Source of the DNA: Magicicada septendecula
Taxonomy: Eukaryota; Arthropoda; Insecta; Hemiptera; Cicadidae
Reading direction: 5' to 3'
Length of the DNA stretch: 64,000 nucleotides
NCBI GenBank assembly: GCA_034769895.1
Contig: CM068368.1
Location: 687,347,877 to 687,411,876 of the forward strand
This document shows, in pieces, positions 33,601 to 44,921 of this stretch. Position numbers and translations under genes: made by a program. The notes under the pieces were generated by a model that saw nothing but the letters and a program-made list of their open reading frames with translations, ran no database searches and had not been told where the DNA came from. Numbering within the stretch: position 1 is the stretch's first letter; every line of letters starts with the position of its first letter.

Positions 33601-35595
33601 ACCTAATACTGTTTATAAGTAATGACAATTTTTGATTTGATAAATATAATCATATAATGCCCTTCGATTTTTTCTAACATCAGAACACAGTAAAGCACGC
33701 TGTGCAAGTAACTGAAAAATTTGAATTAAAATGTACAAATCTACAATTCTGAAGAAGAGAATACTACAATTCTTGCTTACGACATAATGTGGAATAAATA
33801 TACAATATTTTATAACCCTATTAAAACATGTTACAACATTTAAAGGTAATATCGTTGAGGCAGCATCCTCAATGAAAGAATTAGAGTGTATAATAGTGCC
33901 GAGAATAGAAATGGTAGTAAAAGTCTTTCATTTGAAAGAGAGGACCGTTTATTACAAACTTAAATTCAGAAATCAAAACGAGGTTTTTGAATCTAGACCT
34001 ACAAGTCTGGAGTATGACACTTTGTGAAAATAAGAGTTGGTCAATGGGGGTACTAGAGAAAAGGGGACGGGAAACATTTGAAATGTGGTGTTACAGGAAT
34101 CAGGTGGGACAATAAAATGAGGAATGAATAGATTATTAAACGAATCATAGAAAATCCAAATTAATGGAGAAACATTGCTGAGAAAAGAAACTGACTTGCA
34201 GGGCATACATGAAAACATATAGCTCTCTCATTTAAATCATTACCATCGGCAATCAAAGCAACTTTTATAGGTCATAGTTAATATTTTATCTCCATCAATA
34301 GTGTTATGTTGCTGAGACGTTTCTGCATATAATGTAAACAAAGGCTATAGAGACAGCAGAATGATGGATCGGCTTCGTTGAAGGTGATAATTTGTGGTTT
34401 ATGATTACTAACTGTAGCAACGCCAAGTCAACATGGACTCAGAATCGGGAGAGTGCTATATCAAAGGTGCCTGACTGTCATTAAACATTTAGCTGAGGCG
34501 GTATTACAGAATTAGTACAACGGGATGTGGACAAGACAAAGACTGTAATACACGAATACACATCTAGATTTGGAATGTGGAAGCTGTGTGGTGGTGAAGC
34601 GATTGGCAGAGAACAAAGCTGAAGTTTGGAGGCTGAAGAACAGAGGAAATAATAAGACAAATATATTGCTGCCTACTTGCAAGTAACAGTATAAGTAGCT
34701 GAGAAATACCCAATTCTTACCAGTTTAATATGGAATATGAAATTATTAAGCAGCATACAGTAAACATTTTTTAATGAACTCAGTGTTAATACAGTATGCA
34801 CTGACGAACTGATATTCATGAGCATATAACAACTGATGTGGTTTTTGAAGTGAGAATTTCATAAATGGCACACTACCAAACACATAATGCTCATAGAACA
34901 GTAAACTGATTCAACATGTAACAAAACATGTTAACGAAACAGATGTAACGAAAAAGTAGTGTTGCCAGATCAATCCAACCTCTTAGCCTCTTTTCTACAC
35001 ATAGCTATACAAAATTTCCCCACTGGCACAAATATGTGTGATTTAAGCTAAGCGTAATATTTTAAAGAATGTGGACATATTCCAAATGTTTAATTACCGT
35101 TACAAGAATAATGTAAATATTAAAAATAATTTTATTCATGATTAAAGAAAATGTACTCACATGCTGAGAGGAGCTGAATACTTTTGAAATCCTTTTCTTG
35201 TACACAGTTTGTTATTAGCCTAATATATTTGCACAACTTTCCAACTGTTTAATTCAAAAAAACAATTTAAAATCAGAGACACTTTTTATTGTAATATTCA
35301 TAAGTATTGTTAATGAGAACGTTTGTATACATGTTTGAAATGTCAAAAGAGTATAATTATCTTTGTTTACATCGTATGTTTTTTAGTTAATCCGTGAGTT
35401 TCATTCTGCTCTTTATATTGTATTTGGTTGGAAGTTATTTTTTGTTTCAAATTTTGATTTAGTTAGCTATTTTATAATTTGTAACAAATCAAAATTATTA
35501 TACTGCATATATATTAATTATAATGTACAATATGACAAATATATAAAATAATAAATAGACCTAATTATAATATAAATATATAATAATCACATTCT
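33601..35595. other. Unannotated AT-rich stretch
   Basis: No recognised gene or repeat structure. Confidence 0.4.
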
Positions 35596-35599
35596 ACTT

Positions 35600-35800
35600 T
35601 TCAACTAAATATTTTTGGTGGGAACATCTTTGCCGAATGGATTTCTGCTGCATCCCACAACAACTATGGAACTATAAGCCGAGGGAATGGAGAAGTGTGG
35701 GACGTCCGAGGAAGTGCTGGAGTGACCAGCTGTAATATTTGCCTATTTGAGACCGGAACAAACCATTTTTGCTTTAAACCTTGAGGATGATGATTATGAT
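35600..35800 (+). pseudogene. LINE reverse transcriptase C-terminal fragment
   Basis: Plus-strand translation WWEHLCRMD, then LWNYKPREWRSVGRPRKCW and SDQL. This is the WxGHxxRMD...YKPxGRRxxGRPxxRWxDQ block at the C-terminus of many insect LINEs, followed shortly by an acidic tail (LEDDDYDELN) in another frame. Only the last 60 or so codons remain. Confidence 0.75.
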
Positions 35801-37164
35801 GAATTAAATATTGTGTATGTCACATTGTTACATCTGAAAAATTATTTGTTATATATTCTTTGTAGGCCTATATGTATGTACACTGAAAATAAAATGAAAT
35901 GTGATACGATTCTATTTATGTTCACTGTAAATATTGATTTCTTATAATAAAATACATATAAACACTACTATGCCCTTGCCTCATTTAAATATCCGTTCAC
36001 TCTTATATGAATCTTAATCCTTCATGGTAAAATCTCTGTTACTTCAAATACATGTGAGCAACCTTTTACAAGTTTAATCAGTTCACCTGCCACTCAGCAC
36101 TGAAGGTCTCACTTCTGGCATGTGTCTCACTGTAGGCCCTACACTCTTTTTGGGGGGAATCTATTTAAAACATATGATCACACAGACACACACACACGCG
36201 CGCGCGTGTTCCTTGTCTGGCAAATCTGTAATTAAATGTAACAAATATGTGAACACATTAGCTACACATCTGTATAGGCCATGTAATATAACCCTATACT
36301 GCATTCAAAAACAGTATTGCAGATTTGTTATTTTATAACTTTTATAAATCAATGGTAGAAGGTTACCATTTCCAAGACACGGCATCCTCAGGTGCTATTC
36401 CTAGATTACACAAAAGTCACGCATTGATTGTGCTAATGAAACATATCTGTTAATAAAGAAAATGTTTTGAATTATTAAATTTGTTATTTCTCAAATATAT
36501 ATTTCAATTCACAAAAAATCCAATCAAATTTTTTTTCATTTTCAATGATAATCTACAATCATTGTTAACCATTTCTATTAATTTTTCATACCATTCACAG
36601 TTTGTAAGCAGCTGTAAAACATATCTACTGTAGTTTATAGTTCGGAGATACGTAATATGCCTCGGTTATATTTTAAAGGTGGCTACTAGAGCAAGTATGT
36701 TTGCATAACTATAAGGATAAAAATACAAATATGTGAAAAATTTAGTTTCCTGCAACAAGCATACCATACTGTATACACGGAACACTAACATCAGGGGGAA
36801 CACATTAATTCTCAATCCAATTTATGACCAGATTTATGTGTACCTATAATTGCTTGATACATCACTGGTTGAACAGGTGCCAATAAATATATATAAAAAC
36901 AGGCTTTACAGTAACACAGATTCCCTTGTGTGTGTGTGTAAACTAATACAATAATTACTCTGATGAAATACAATAATTGTATTTCCATTGTTTACAAAAA
37001 GTCGTACTTAAGTTAATAAATATGTCACAATTACCACAGCATATATTGTAAAAGGCACTCAACAGCAAGAATATTGAATTTCTACAATTATGTCAGTTGG
37101 TTACATCTGTAAACCAATTGTAAACGTGATTTCAATGTCATTATTTCATCTGTAATGTGTAGGT
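35801..37164. other. Unannotated stretch
   Basis: CA/CG dinucleotide tract at about 36180-36207. No gene recognised. Confidence 0.4.
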
Positions 37165-38699
37165 ACAGGTTGGGTCATTCCAAATCAAATCATCCAGCCA
37201 GAACAAAATTTTTCACCTCACCCTCTCAGATTTTCATGAAATTTTGTTTACAGCATCTATGGACACATATAACCCGTATTTTTCATTTTTGCCAAATTCG
37301 CTTTAATTTTTTTAATGATTTTTTGAAAAAAAAGTCGATTTTTAGCCGATTTGTTAGTCGCGGCACGAGATCTAAAGAGCACTTTTCAATAAAAACTACT
37401 TGTAGCCTATGGTTATTATTTAACATTAAGTTATGAAACTCACAATCCTTACTTGAAATTTCACAAGGATTCCAAATATAAAGTCAAAAATAACATTTAG
37501 ACTCATATAAACTTGTTTTTCCACTTCAAAGTTGGCAATTGTGAATTTTTTCTCCATGCAGGCTTTTATGTAAATGTTCATAACTTTTTTCTGTCTGGTC
37601 CTATGAGGCTGAAAGAGGTCTCATTTGAAAGAGGATGAAATGTAATAGAATAGCATAAAATAAAAAGTCCTGGGTATTTAATGACATCATTTTATAATTT
37701 AAGTACAAAGTTTATATTTGACATTTCATTGAAATATTTTGCATAGTACCCTATCTTGTGTGGCCAATGAGGATTGTTTTTACTTAAGGTGGGTCAATCC
37801 ATGTAAAAAAAAAAAAAAATTGATTTCAAATTTCTCAAAAAGCGCATTTTTTAAATTTTCAAAAAATTCTACTTTATAGTTTATACTATTATAAACTTGT
37901 TCAGTAAGTATAGAAATGGGACAGCAATGGGTTCATTGTTTAAACAATTTTAGAAAATTAGGTGTTTTGTACTAAAAATGCCAAATATTAGTATATAAAA
38001 ATGTTTTATAAAACACTATTAAGCTTTAAATTATAAATAAAATATTGTAGTAGACTTTTTAAGATGCAAACCAGGAAAGCTGCTACTTCTATTTGCTGTC
38101 AGTAGCTCTTTATTGATCTCTGTCCTTGAAACCATTCAGGTCATGACAAGCAAAGCGTGTATCTACAAGCTTGCAGCCTGCACTGGCTGTTCAACCTCAG
38201 TGAGTCAGAGACAGAGTCAGTCTTGCAGCAGTTACATTGGTGGTTGGATGTGCTTTCAGAATTTTTGATTTTAGTGAACATAAGAGAAGTGCAGTTTTTC
38301 TTTAGTTTATCAAAATTATTGTGTAGTGTGTTAATTATGTATGTACCTAAGCATTTATTTTGATTGCAAGTTTTTTTATTATAAGTTTTGGATAATCTAA
38401 CTTGCTAAAAAATTTGTATCATAAATACATTTTTTTGCTCTGACAACTGAAATTTCTAGCATTACTTTTTGGAACATATTTATGATTTATTTAATATAAA
38501 AATGAACAATGAAACACGTTTTTATTTAAAAATAAATTGTTAAAATTAAAAAAAATTATCATCAAAATGTTTGATTTTTATATAAAATAAAGTAACTACT
38601 GTATCTTTAGGCCTTTTCTTTTTATTGATACTTAATTGACACACTATGCAACGTGGTATGATTCCAGTGTTTACTTGCAATAAATTCTTTGAATATTGA

Positions 38700-40752
38700 A
38701 TGAAACAAATTTTGTGTATAATGGAAAAGCAAAGGCATAAAACGTTAGAGTGTTGCAATCCTTTAAAAAAACAAAACCATTCAGTAAGAGACAAAAAGAG
38801 GTTACAAAATGTTACTCAGTGGATGTGTGAAATGTTTCCTGATGTTTCAAAACTATCCAAAGTTTGTGATAAATGTAGGAAAGAGATAAGTTCTTTGAAA
38901 AATAAGCAGGAGAATAACGATAGGCCTAATATTAGTGATTCTAGTGTTACAAATTATGAACAAGATGATCCCAATTTTTCTGCTTAATCATCAGTTGTGT
39001 TGGAAACCTTAAATACATCCCTTCAAGAACTAGGAGAATCCCCTATTGATGGCAAAAAAATGAAGTTGAAGCAATATTCAACAAACAAAATTAAAAACAT
39101 TGAGTGTGCAATCAAACGGTAGTTGTTTATAAACGCTGAAGATTCCTCCGACATAGATGAAAGAAGTGAACTTGAAGAATCTGTTGTAGCAGATTGTTGT
39201 TGGATACCGAAAAACATGGATCTAAAACTTGAAGAATCTGTTGTAGCAAACCTGAAAACAAACTTCTCCAATTCTGAGAGTAGAAAAAAGAAGGTAATGC
39301 TACTTACATGCCTGCCTGAATCGCGGAGCATGCGAAAGATCGTGCAGGAGTTTAATGCTCCAAACTATATGGTTCGTCAGGCAAAAAAGCTACTCAAAGA
39401 AAAAGGAATATTAGAAAGTTCCGACCAAAAGCCAGGAAAGAGCCTATCGAAAGAAGTGGTTTAAGCAGTTCATTCTTTTTATGAAAGTGATGATATAAGT
39501 AGAGTGATGCCTGGTAAAAAAGAATGTGTTACTATAAAAGGAGCAAACGGAGATAAGTCAGTGGTATCTAAAAGACTTATTTTGTGCAACTTGAAAGAAG
39601 TGCACACTTGTTTCAAGGACACTTTCCTAAATTTGAAAGTAGGATTTTCAAAATTTGCTGAACTGAGGCCTAAATATTGCATCCTTGTAGGACAGAGTGG
39701 AACCCACTCGGTGTGTGTTTGCACTATTCACCAAAATATAAAACTTATGATTGAAAATGGTAAGTTAGGGACTTTAAGTAATGGTGATTTGGTAACATAC
39801 AAACATTGTTTGGCAAGAATGTTATGCAATCCTCCATCAATTGATTGCTGTATGGGCAGTTGTTCTTCTTGCCCTGGAGAAAATGAAATTAAAAACATGT
39901 TAGAGAAAGCTTTTGATGACTCTATGGTTGAAAAGATAACTTTTCGGCAATGGGTTTCAGTGGATCGATGTTCATTAGAAATCATCCAGAAAAGTTCACA
40001 GGAATTCATTGAGATGTTTTGTGAAAAACTAACTGTTTTAATACGCCACGATTTTGTAGCTAAGCAGCAAAGTTCATTTATGAATGACGTCAAAGAAAAT
40101 TTGAAGATTGGAGAGTATTGTGTGACATTGGACTTTTAAGAAAATTACAGCTTTGTGATTCAAGATGAAGCTCAAGGTTATCATTGGGCCAGCGACCATG
40201 CAACAGTTCATCCTTTTGTAATTTACTTTAAAGGAGAGGAAAAAACTGAACACATCAGTTATGTCATAATTTCAGATTGTCTTGAACACAACGCTACACC
40301 CGTTTATTGCTTCCAGAAAAAACTGTTAAGACTTTTTAAAAAGTAAATTTGAAACAGTTCAGAAGATCTACTACTTCTCAGATGGCAGTGCAGCACAATA
40401 TAAAAACAAGAAACATTTTTCAAACCTCTGCTTTCACAAGGAAGATTTTCAAGTTGATGCTGAGTGGCACTTTTTTGCCACAGCCCATGGCAAAGGGGCT
40501 TGTGATGGTGTCGGAAGGACAGTGAAAAGGTTAGCAACAAAAGCAAGTCTGCAAAGACCTTATGATAACCAAATTCTTACACCCCTTCAACTTTTCGATT
40601 GGGCAGTTGAAAACATCAAAACTGTCTCTTTTGAGTTTTCTATGCAAGAAGAACATATTGAAACTGAAATAAAGTTTCTAGAAGAGCGCTTCAGTAACTC
40701 TCTTACAATCAAGGGAACTCAAAAGCTGCATTGTTTCATTCCTGTGGAATAA
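38700..40752 (+). pseudogene. Element A transposase-like gene, unclassified family, broken
   Basis: Blocks in order: LSKVCDKCRKEISSLKNKQ (CxxC, about 38855), PNYMVRQAKKLLKEKGIL, GKKECVTIKGANGDK, GQSGTHSVCVCTIHQN (about 39690), CCMGSCSSCPG, FRQWVSVDR, a stop near 40137, VIQDEAQGYHWA, YFSDGSAAQYKN (about 40375), ATAHGKGACDGVGRTVKR (about 40480) and a C-terminal IKGTQKLHCFIPV. A DxA-Q-K-N block followed by an H-G-K-G-x-D-G block looks like a DDE/RNase H-fold transposase active site. Proteins with this block set are repeated in many invertebrate genomes as uncharacterised. A Sola-like identity is possible but unproven. At least four stops or frameshifts. The C-terminus is cut by the Penelope-like insertion. 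Confidence 0.6.
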
Positions 40753-40768
40753 TTATAACACCAACATA

Positions 40769-41266
40769 GTGGATAAAGTTATGAAAAGGGTTAACATACA
40801 AAAAGCTAAAATAGAACCAGAACAAAAGAATTATGCAGGGTCATTGACATACATAGGTTCACATACTAGAAAAATTATAAAATGTTTTAATAAATATGGA
40901 GTAGATATAGCTATTAAAAAATGTGAAACGGTATTTGATAAGATAAGGAATAAGAATATAGAAAAAATTCCAGTATTACAGAAAGGCGGAATTTATAAAT
41001 TAAAATGTAAAGACTGCAACAAAGTGTACCTAGGTGAGACAGGACGAAAATTCGTATGCAGGTTGTCTGACCACAAACGTGGAGAAGGTAATAGAACAAC
41101 CAATTCGTTATATGCAAGACATTTCATAGAAGACAACCATAAGTTTGTTAATCCTTTGGAAGAATACGAAATTGTAAAAGTAGTAAATAACACAGTTGAA
41201 AGGAAGCTTAGAGAGGAGTTAGAAATATTGAAAGAAAGAGAAAAAGGGTTAAGACAATTTAATTAA
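40769..41266 (+). CDS. Penelope-like GIY-YIG endonuclease domain (intact frame)
   Basis: An uninterrupted 165-codon frame. It begins with the RT/endonuclease linker landmark LTYIGSHTRKIIKCFNKY. The GIY motif is at residues 74-76 and a YLG version of YIG at 87-89. The catalytic Arg is at about 98, with His102 after it, and a late Glu lies in the VERKLREELEI region. C80-x2-C83 between GIY and YIG, with later His residues (ARHFIEDNHKF), forms the CCHH zinc-binding insert typical of Penelope endonucleases. This domain nicks target DNA to prime reverse transcription. The ORF lacks its RT domain because of 5' truncation, so it cannot retrotranspose alone. No stops, so the insertion is fairly young. 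Met40769 may not be the true start. Confidence 0.85.
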   Translation: MDKVMKRVNIQKAKIEPEQKNYAGSLTYIGSHTRKIIKCFNKYGVDIAIKKCETVFDKIRNKNIEKIPVLQKGGIYKLKCKDCNKVYLGETGRKFVCRLSDHKRGEGNRTTNSLYARHFIEDNHKFVNPLEEYEIVKVVNNTVERKLREELEILKEREKGLRQFN

Positions 41267-41443
41267 TATTAAAATTAAATTTGATAATGAAGAAATATTT
41301 TATAACATGATTAAGAAGTAAATGACAGAGGACAGATAGATAAGATTAAGAATTATATTGCATAGTACTAATTGGATGTTTTAAAATAAGGGTGTGTGAC
41401 TGACCCATGTGTGTGGAGAGGAAGAGGGTAAGTTTAAAAGGAT

Positions 41444-41468
41444 GCACACACACACACACACACACACA
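41444..41468. repeat. (CA)n microsatellite in Penelope-like 3' region
   Basis: CA tract about 100 bp upstream of the hammerhead-like motif. Confidence 0.95.
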
Positions 41469-41568
41469 AGGAATTTGCTAGAAAAATATGTAACTGTGCA
41501 GATGGTGGGACAGGGTTTAGGGGGTGGGGGAGAGGGGTGAAGGGTTTGTTTTAAAATAATTTCTGCCT

Positions 41569-41616
41569 ATTCCGATCTGACGATGGGCTGTGAGGCTTGA
41601 AAGCGCTAATCGGGAT
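41569..41616 (+). ncRNA. Hammerhead-ribozyme-like motif at Penelope-like 3' end
   Basis: Stem I pairs ATTCCGAT (41569-41576) with ATCGGGAT (41609-41616) over 8 bp with one G-U. Core CTGACGA (41577-41583) and GAAA (41599-41602) flank stem II (GGGCT/AGGCT with one G-G mismatch and a GTG loop). Then GCGC and TA give a minimal helix III, with cleavage expected after A41608. All conserved core bases are present. Penelope-like elements are known to carry type I hammerheads with a tiny helix III, and this one lies 300 bp downstream of a GIY-YIG ORF. Confidence 0.7.
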
Positions 41617-41689
41617 AATTTTTATATAGTGGTGTGCAACTGTGATCATTCTGATTGTGATTTCAACCACTAACACAAATTTCTTCATT

Positions 41690-42143
41690 AAATGAACTCA
41701 TTGCTGTCCCATTTTTATACTTTTTGAACAAGTTTATAATAATATAAACTATTATGTAGCATTTTTTGAAAATTTTAAAAAATGCGCTGTTTGAGAAATT
41801 TGTAATTAAAATTTTGATTTTGAATTTGAAAAAATATTTTTCCTCTTACCCTGTGTTGTGTTGTATATCAAATGAAAGGGCTTGAAAAGAGCTTTAAATG
41901 ACACCTCTCCCAACTCTCTAGCTTAACTAGAAGAGCCACAGTCACAATTCAAGAATTTGGGGTACCAGCGTTTTCGGAGTTTTTTTAAAACTTTACATAG
42001 CTGTAATTTCTAAACTGGTTGAGATACTTTAAAAAAATTGGTATTTTTCTTAGTCTATATGAGGTCTACCTCCCTGCCAAATTTCATCAAGATCTGAAAT
42101 GGTGAGGTAAAATCACTGTGTTGATTTGACATGGTTTGACCCA
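41690..42143 (-). repeat. Right inverted arm of element A
   Basis: The first 125 bp pair with 37815-37945. The outer 300 bp lack a left partner except for the terminal TGGGTCAA..CCATGT. Confidence 0.75.
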
Positions 42144-42186
42144 GGTATGCTTATATTTTTCTATACTAAAACCTTCAGTTAAAATT

Positions 42187-42914
42187 ACTAGCGTCTACGT
42201 GTGCGTTTTTATATGTGATGAGTAGCGGCACAATGGTGGGAGGAGACAACACTGCTGCTCTATCGACGAGTCTAACACTATGTCAACAGTAAGATATTTT
42301 TGTAAACTTAACCTATAACCCGTAACTTATTTTCGGTTTGATTAGCTGTGTGCGGGGTTCCTACGAGTGTCCTCTCGTTTTTATTAACAATTTATGTGTA
42401 TGTTTATAATATTTTATTTAATCGTAAAAGACTGAGTAACAACATTCTCAATTATGTTAGGAATTTTGTGAGCCATAACAGCAATTCGAAATAACTGTTA
42501 CAAAATGAAATTATTTAGCAATCGATTCTGGTTTTGATGGAAAACTTAAGTGAACTATAAAAACAATGATAAATAACCAAAGTGTTTATTAGAACTACTC
42601 GTTTTCTATTCGTTTTCTTGCATTAGTTACTGTGATATTATTAGTATTAGTAGTAATTTTTTCATTAATGTGCAGATCATTGCATTACAGTTATTTGGTA
42701 CCCAGCATAGCTTTTCATAGTGCTTCCATCAAATATAATTTATTTGAACTTAACAGCATGGTGCGCTTACAACAATAGTGTATAGACTAAACCAAACTAA
42801 CATCAAGGCACTCCATAACGGCGCTAGTGTAAGCAGATACAGTGACGGTGTTGTCTCCCCCCCACCATTGTGCCACTACTCATCACATATAAAAAAGCAC
42901 ACGTAGCCGCTAGT
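42187..42914. mobile_element. Mutator-like MITE with 9-bp target duplication
   Basis: Terminal inverted repeats of about 70 bp (ACTAGCGTCTACGTGTGCG... and the complement of ACTAGCGGCTACGTGTGC...) bound a 728-bp AT-rich, non-coding element. It is flanked by GTTAAAATT at 42178-42186 and 42915-42923. A 9-bp duplication with long TIRs is typical of Mutator-like elements. The other arm of element B has a single uninterrupted copy of the site (complement of 45190-45201). Confidence 0.9.
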
Positions 42915-42923
42915 GTTAAAATT

Positions 42924-43294
42924 AGGCTTATTAGTGTAACAAGGCCTAACTACCTGTCAAAACTAAAAAAACATAGATTTTAAAGAAGATTTGTCCATAT
43001 TTTAAAAATAATAACTTGCTTACGTATTTACTTGTTGAGTTAGCTTACCTTTTCAGTATTAAATGGTATTACAGGATATTTATAATATATACAGGTGCTT
43101 CTTGATTGATATGAAACTTAATTTTTCCTTGCCCAGGCAGCATTATTATTTTGAATACTTTTTTGGATAGTCTGAAAAGCATTCGGCCCACCTAAGCACT
43201 TAATTCAGGTACATCTATGCAGCAAATTATGTTTGTAAAAGGGACCCAGCACTTATCCTCTCTCCCAACATTTCTGTGTTCTGGCCAAAAAAAT
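42924..43294 (+). repeat. Inner part of left arm of element B
   Basis: Inverted match to about 44820-45190, including the complement of codons seen in the B gene C-terminus. Confidence 0.85.
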
Positions 43295-43390
43295 GTTTTT
43301 GATGGCCAGTGAGGATGCATAAAATTGATGTAGGCATCTTGGTTGTCAACATCTAGCTCCAAAATTAGTTCAATATAACACTTTTCTTTA

Positions 43391-43510
43391 TAGGCATAGG
43401 ATGAAATGTATTATAATAGCATAATATAAAAGTCATGGGTATTTAATGTCATCATTTAAATTTAAGTACAAAGTTTACATTTGATGTTTCATTGAAATAT
43501 TTTGCATGAC
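43391..43510 (+). repeat. Extra direct copy of the outer arm of B
   Basis: Near-identical to 37625-37745 in the same orientation (GATGAAATGTA.TA..ATAGCATAA, AAGTACAAAGTTTA, TTTCATTGAAATATTTTGCAT). Confidence 0.85.
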
Positions 43511-43860
43511 TGACTTACAACAGGGCACGACTACAAGTTACAACATGCATACCACATGACCGTACAGGCAGCCAGTCACAGGTACATTAAGCCTCAGTTT
43601 GCTCTGTGACACTGGTTGTGACAGTTGCAGTAGCATACAAACAGTGCATAATTAGTTCACTGTAAAAAAGTGTACACATTGTTTGAAGTGGTTTTGTGTA
43701 AAATAGTTTTTTTATAATCTATAAATTTATACAATGTAATAGGGGACAGTAGGGTTTGGAACAAATATACAAACTACAGTGAGTAGTCTGATTCATGTGA
43801 TTCTGGTTCAACAATCATTTTGTCTGATATAGTACTATTAAGTTTCATTGATAACCATTA

Positions 43861-44921
43861 ATGTGCAGTTTAAAACAAAGATTGATTTCTTTATTATTGT
43901 ACTATCTATGTATAATCATGAGTTCAGATGAAGAGTTGTTAGTACCTAAAGAACAGTGTAATGTGTTGATCACTCATTCTGTTTGTCACAACACAAATTT
44001 TACAGATGAGAAAGAAATACTGTTGGTTTCAAATTTACCAGATGAAGTTAAAGCAATTCTTATGGAGGTTAGGAAAAACATTGACACCTAGTTACTATTT
44101 ATGTTTACATCATTATCTCTACTATACTGAATATTATGAAAATAACCAAAAAAGTGTTTGCGACCAAGAATGTCCACAAAAAGGTTATCAAAGCAGGTTT
44201 AAGACCAATATCTCTTAAATATGCTAAAGAAGTCAATAAAAAAAAAACAAAGAATTTCGACGAAACCGACACATCGAAGCATGATGTTTTTAATATTTAC
44301 TATATAATACAAATATTTACTATAACAAACATTATCATGTTAAAACGACAGAGACCGAAGATTTCTAGACTTTGGGGAATTGAAAGTGTGGAAGCGTTAC
44401 ATTTTTCGATGACGTTAAATTTTTGTGGAATGAACCCCAGCCTAAAAACATTATCATGTTAAAAGAAAAAAAAGGAATAATATTAATTCCTGGAAAAAAG
44501 ATTTGTGACAACTGTAGAAAAAAATTGCCGTATAAAGATCAGATTTGTACACCAGAAGAAATGTTTAAGATTTGTGACCAGCATTTTTCAAAAATAACAT
44601 TTCAATTCATCAATACAGACAATGTAAAAAATGTAGAACTTATGTTAACTTTGTGTTTTAGTGATCATAAAACTGTTATTGGCACAAGGTCCTTCCATTA
44701 TTTCCAACCACTACCCACAACCGAAATAGCAGCAAAACGTATGAGCAATGACAAAGATTTTTCCTTAAGATATAGCTTTTCGCAAGAACTGCAACTTCCA
44801 AATCTCCAACCAAATACCCATTTTTTTTGGCCAGAACACAGAAATGTTGGGAGAGAGGATAAGTGCTGGGTCCCTTTTACAAACATAATTTGCTGCATAG
44901 ATGTACCTGAATTAAGTGCTT
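43861..44921 (+). pseudogene. Element B gene, N- and C-terminal parts of the A-type transposase
   Basis: The N-terminal part (from Met at about 43918) reads SSDEELLVPKEQ, VLITHSVCHN and, in shifted frames, LCLHHYLYYTEYYENNQKS then CDQECPQKGYQSRF, a C/H-rich module. After a 180-bp MITE (44280-44458) it continues ILIPGKKICDNCRKKLPYKD, ICDQHFSKITFQFI and GTRSFHYFQPL. The last blocks align with NIKTVSFEFSMQ and GTQKLHCFIPV at the end of element A. The catalytic-looking SDGSAAQYKN and HGKGACDG blocks are absent, so B is an internally deleted, non-autonomous copy. The C-terminus (FWPEHRNVG, CWVPFTNIICCIDVP) extends into the right arm. Confidence 0.6.
44280..44458 (-). mobile_element. Small MITE inside the element B gene (second copy at 51.4 kb)
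   Basis: Starts CATGATGTTTTTAA and ends CAGCCTAAAAACATTATCATG. It is an inverted copy of 51435-51650 with a 30-bp deletion. It splits the B coding sequence. Confidence 0.75.

Larger units (their letters stand above)
40753..41650 (+). mobile_element. Penelope-like retroelement, 5'-truncated, inserted in element A
   Basis: The segment starts directly after the truncated A transposase and ends before the A right arm resumes (about 41690). It carries the C-terminal linker and GIY-YIG endonuclease of a Penelope-like element, a CA microsatellite (41444-41468), a GT/G-rich 3' region and a hammerhead-like motif (41569-41616). The RT domain is missing. Confidence 0.8.
37790..42143 (+). mobile_element. 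Element A: related transposon inserted in the left arm of B
   Basis: Ends are TGGGTCAATCCATGT (37790) and the complement of TGGGTCAAACCATGT (ending 42143). Inside, 37815-37945 is an inverted copy of 41690-41815 (GCGCATTTTTTAAATTTTC, CTTGTTCA..AAGTAT, GGGACAGCAATG). The left arm is about 300 bp shorter than the right arm, so it carries a deletion. Flanks ACTTAAGG and GGTATGC correspond to an uninterrupted ACTTAAGGTATCC in the opposite arm of B (complement of 45229-45241), giving an apparent 2-4 bp target duplication containing GG. Confidence 0.8.
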
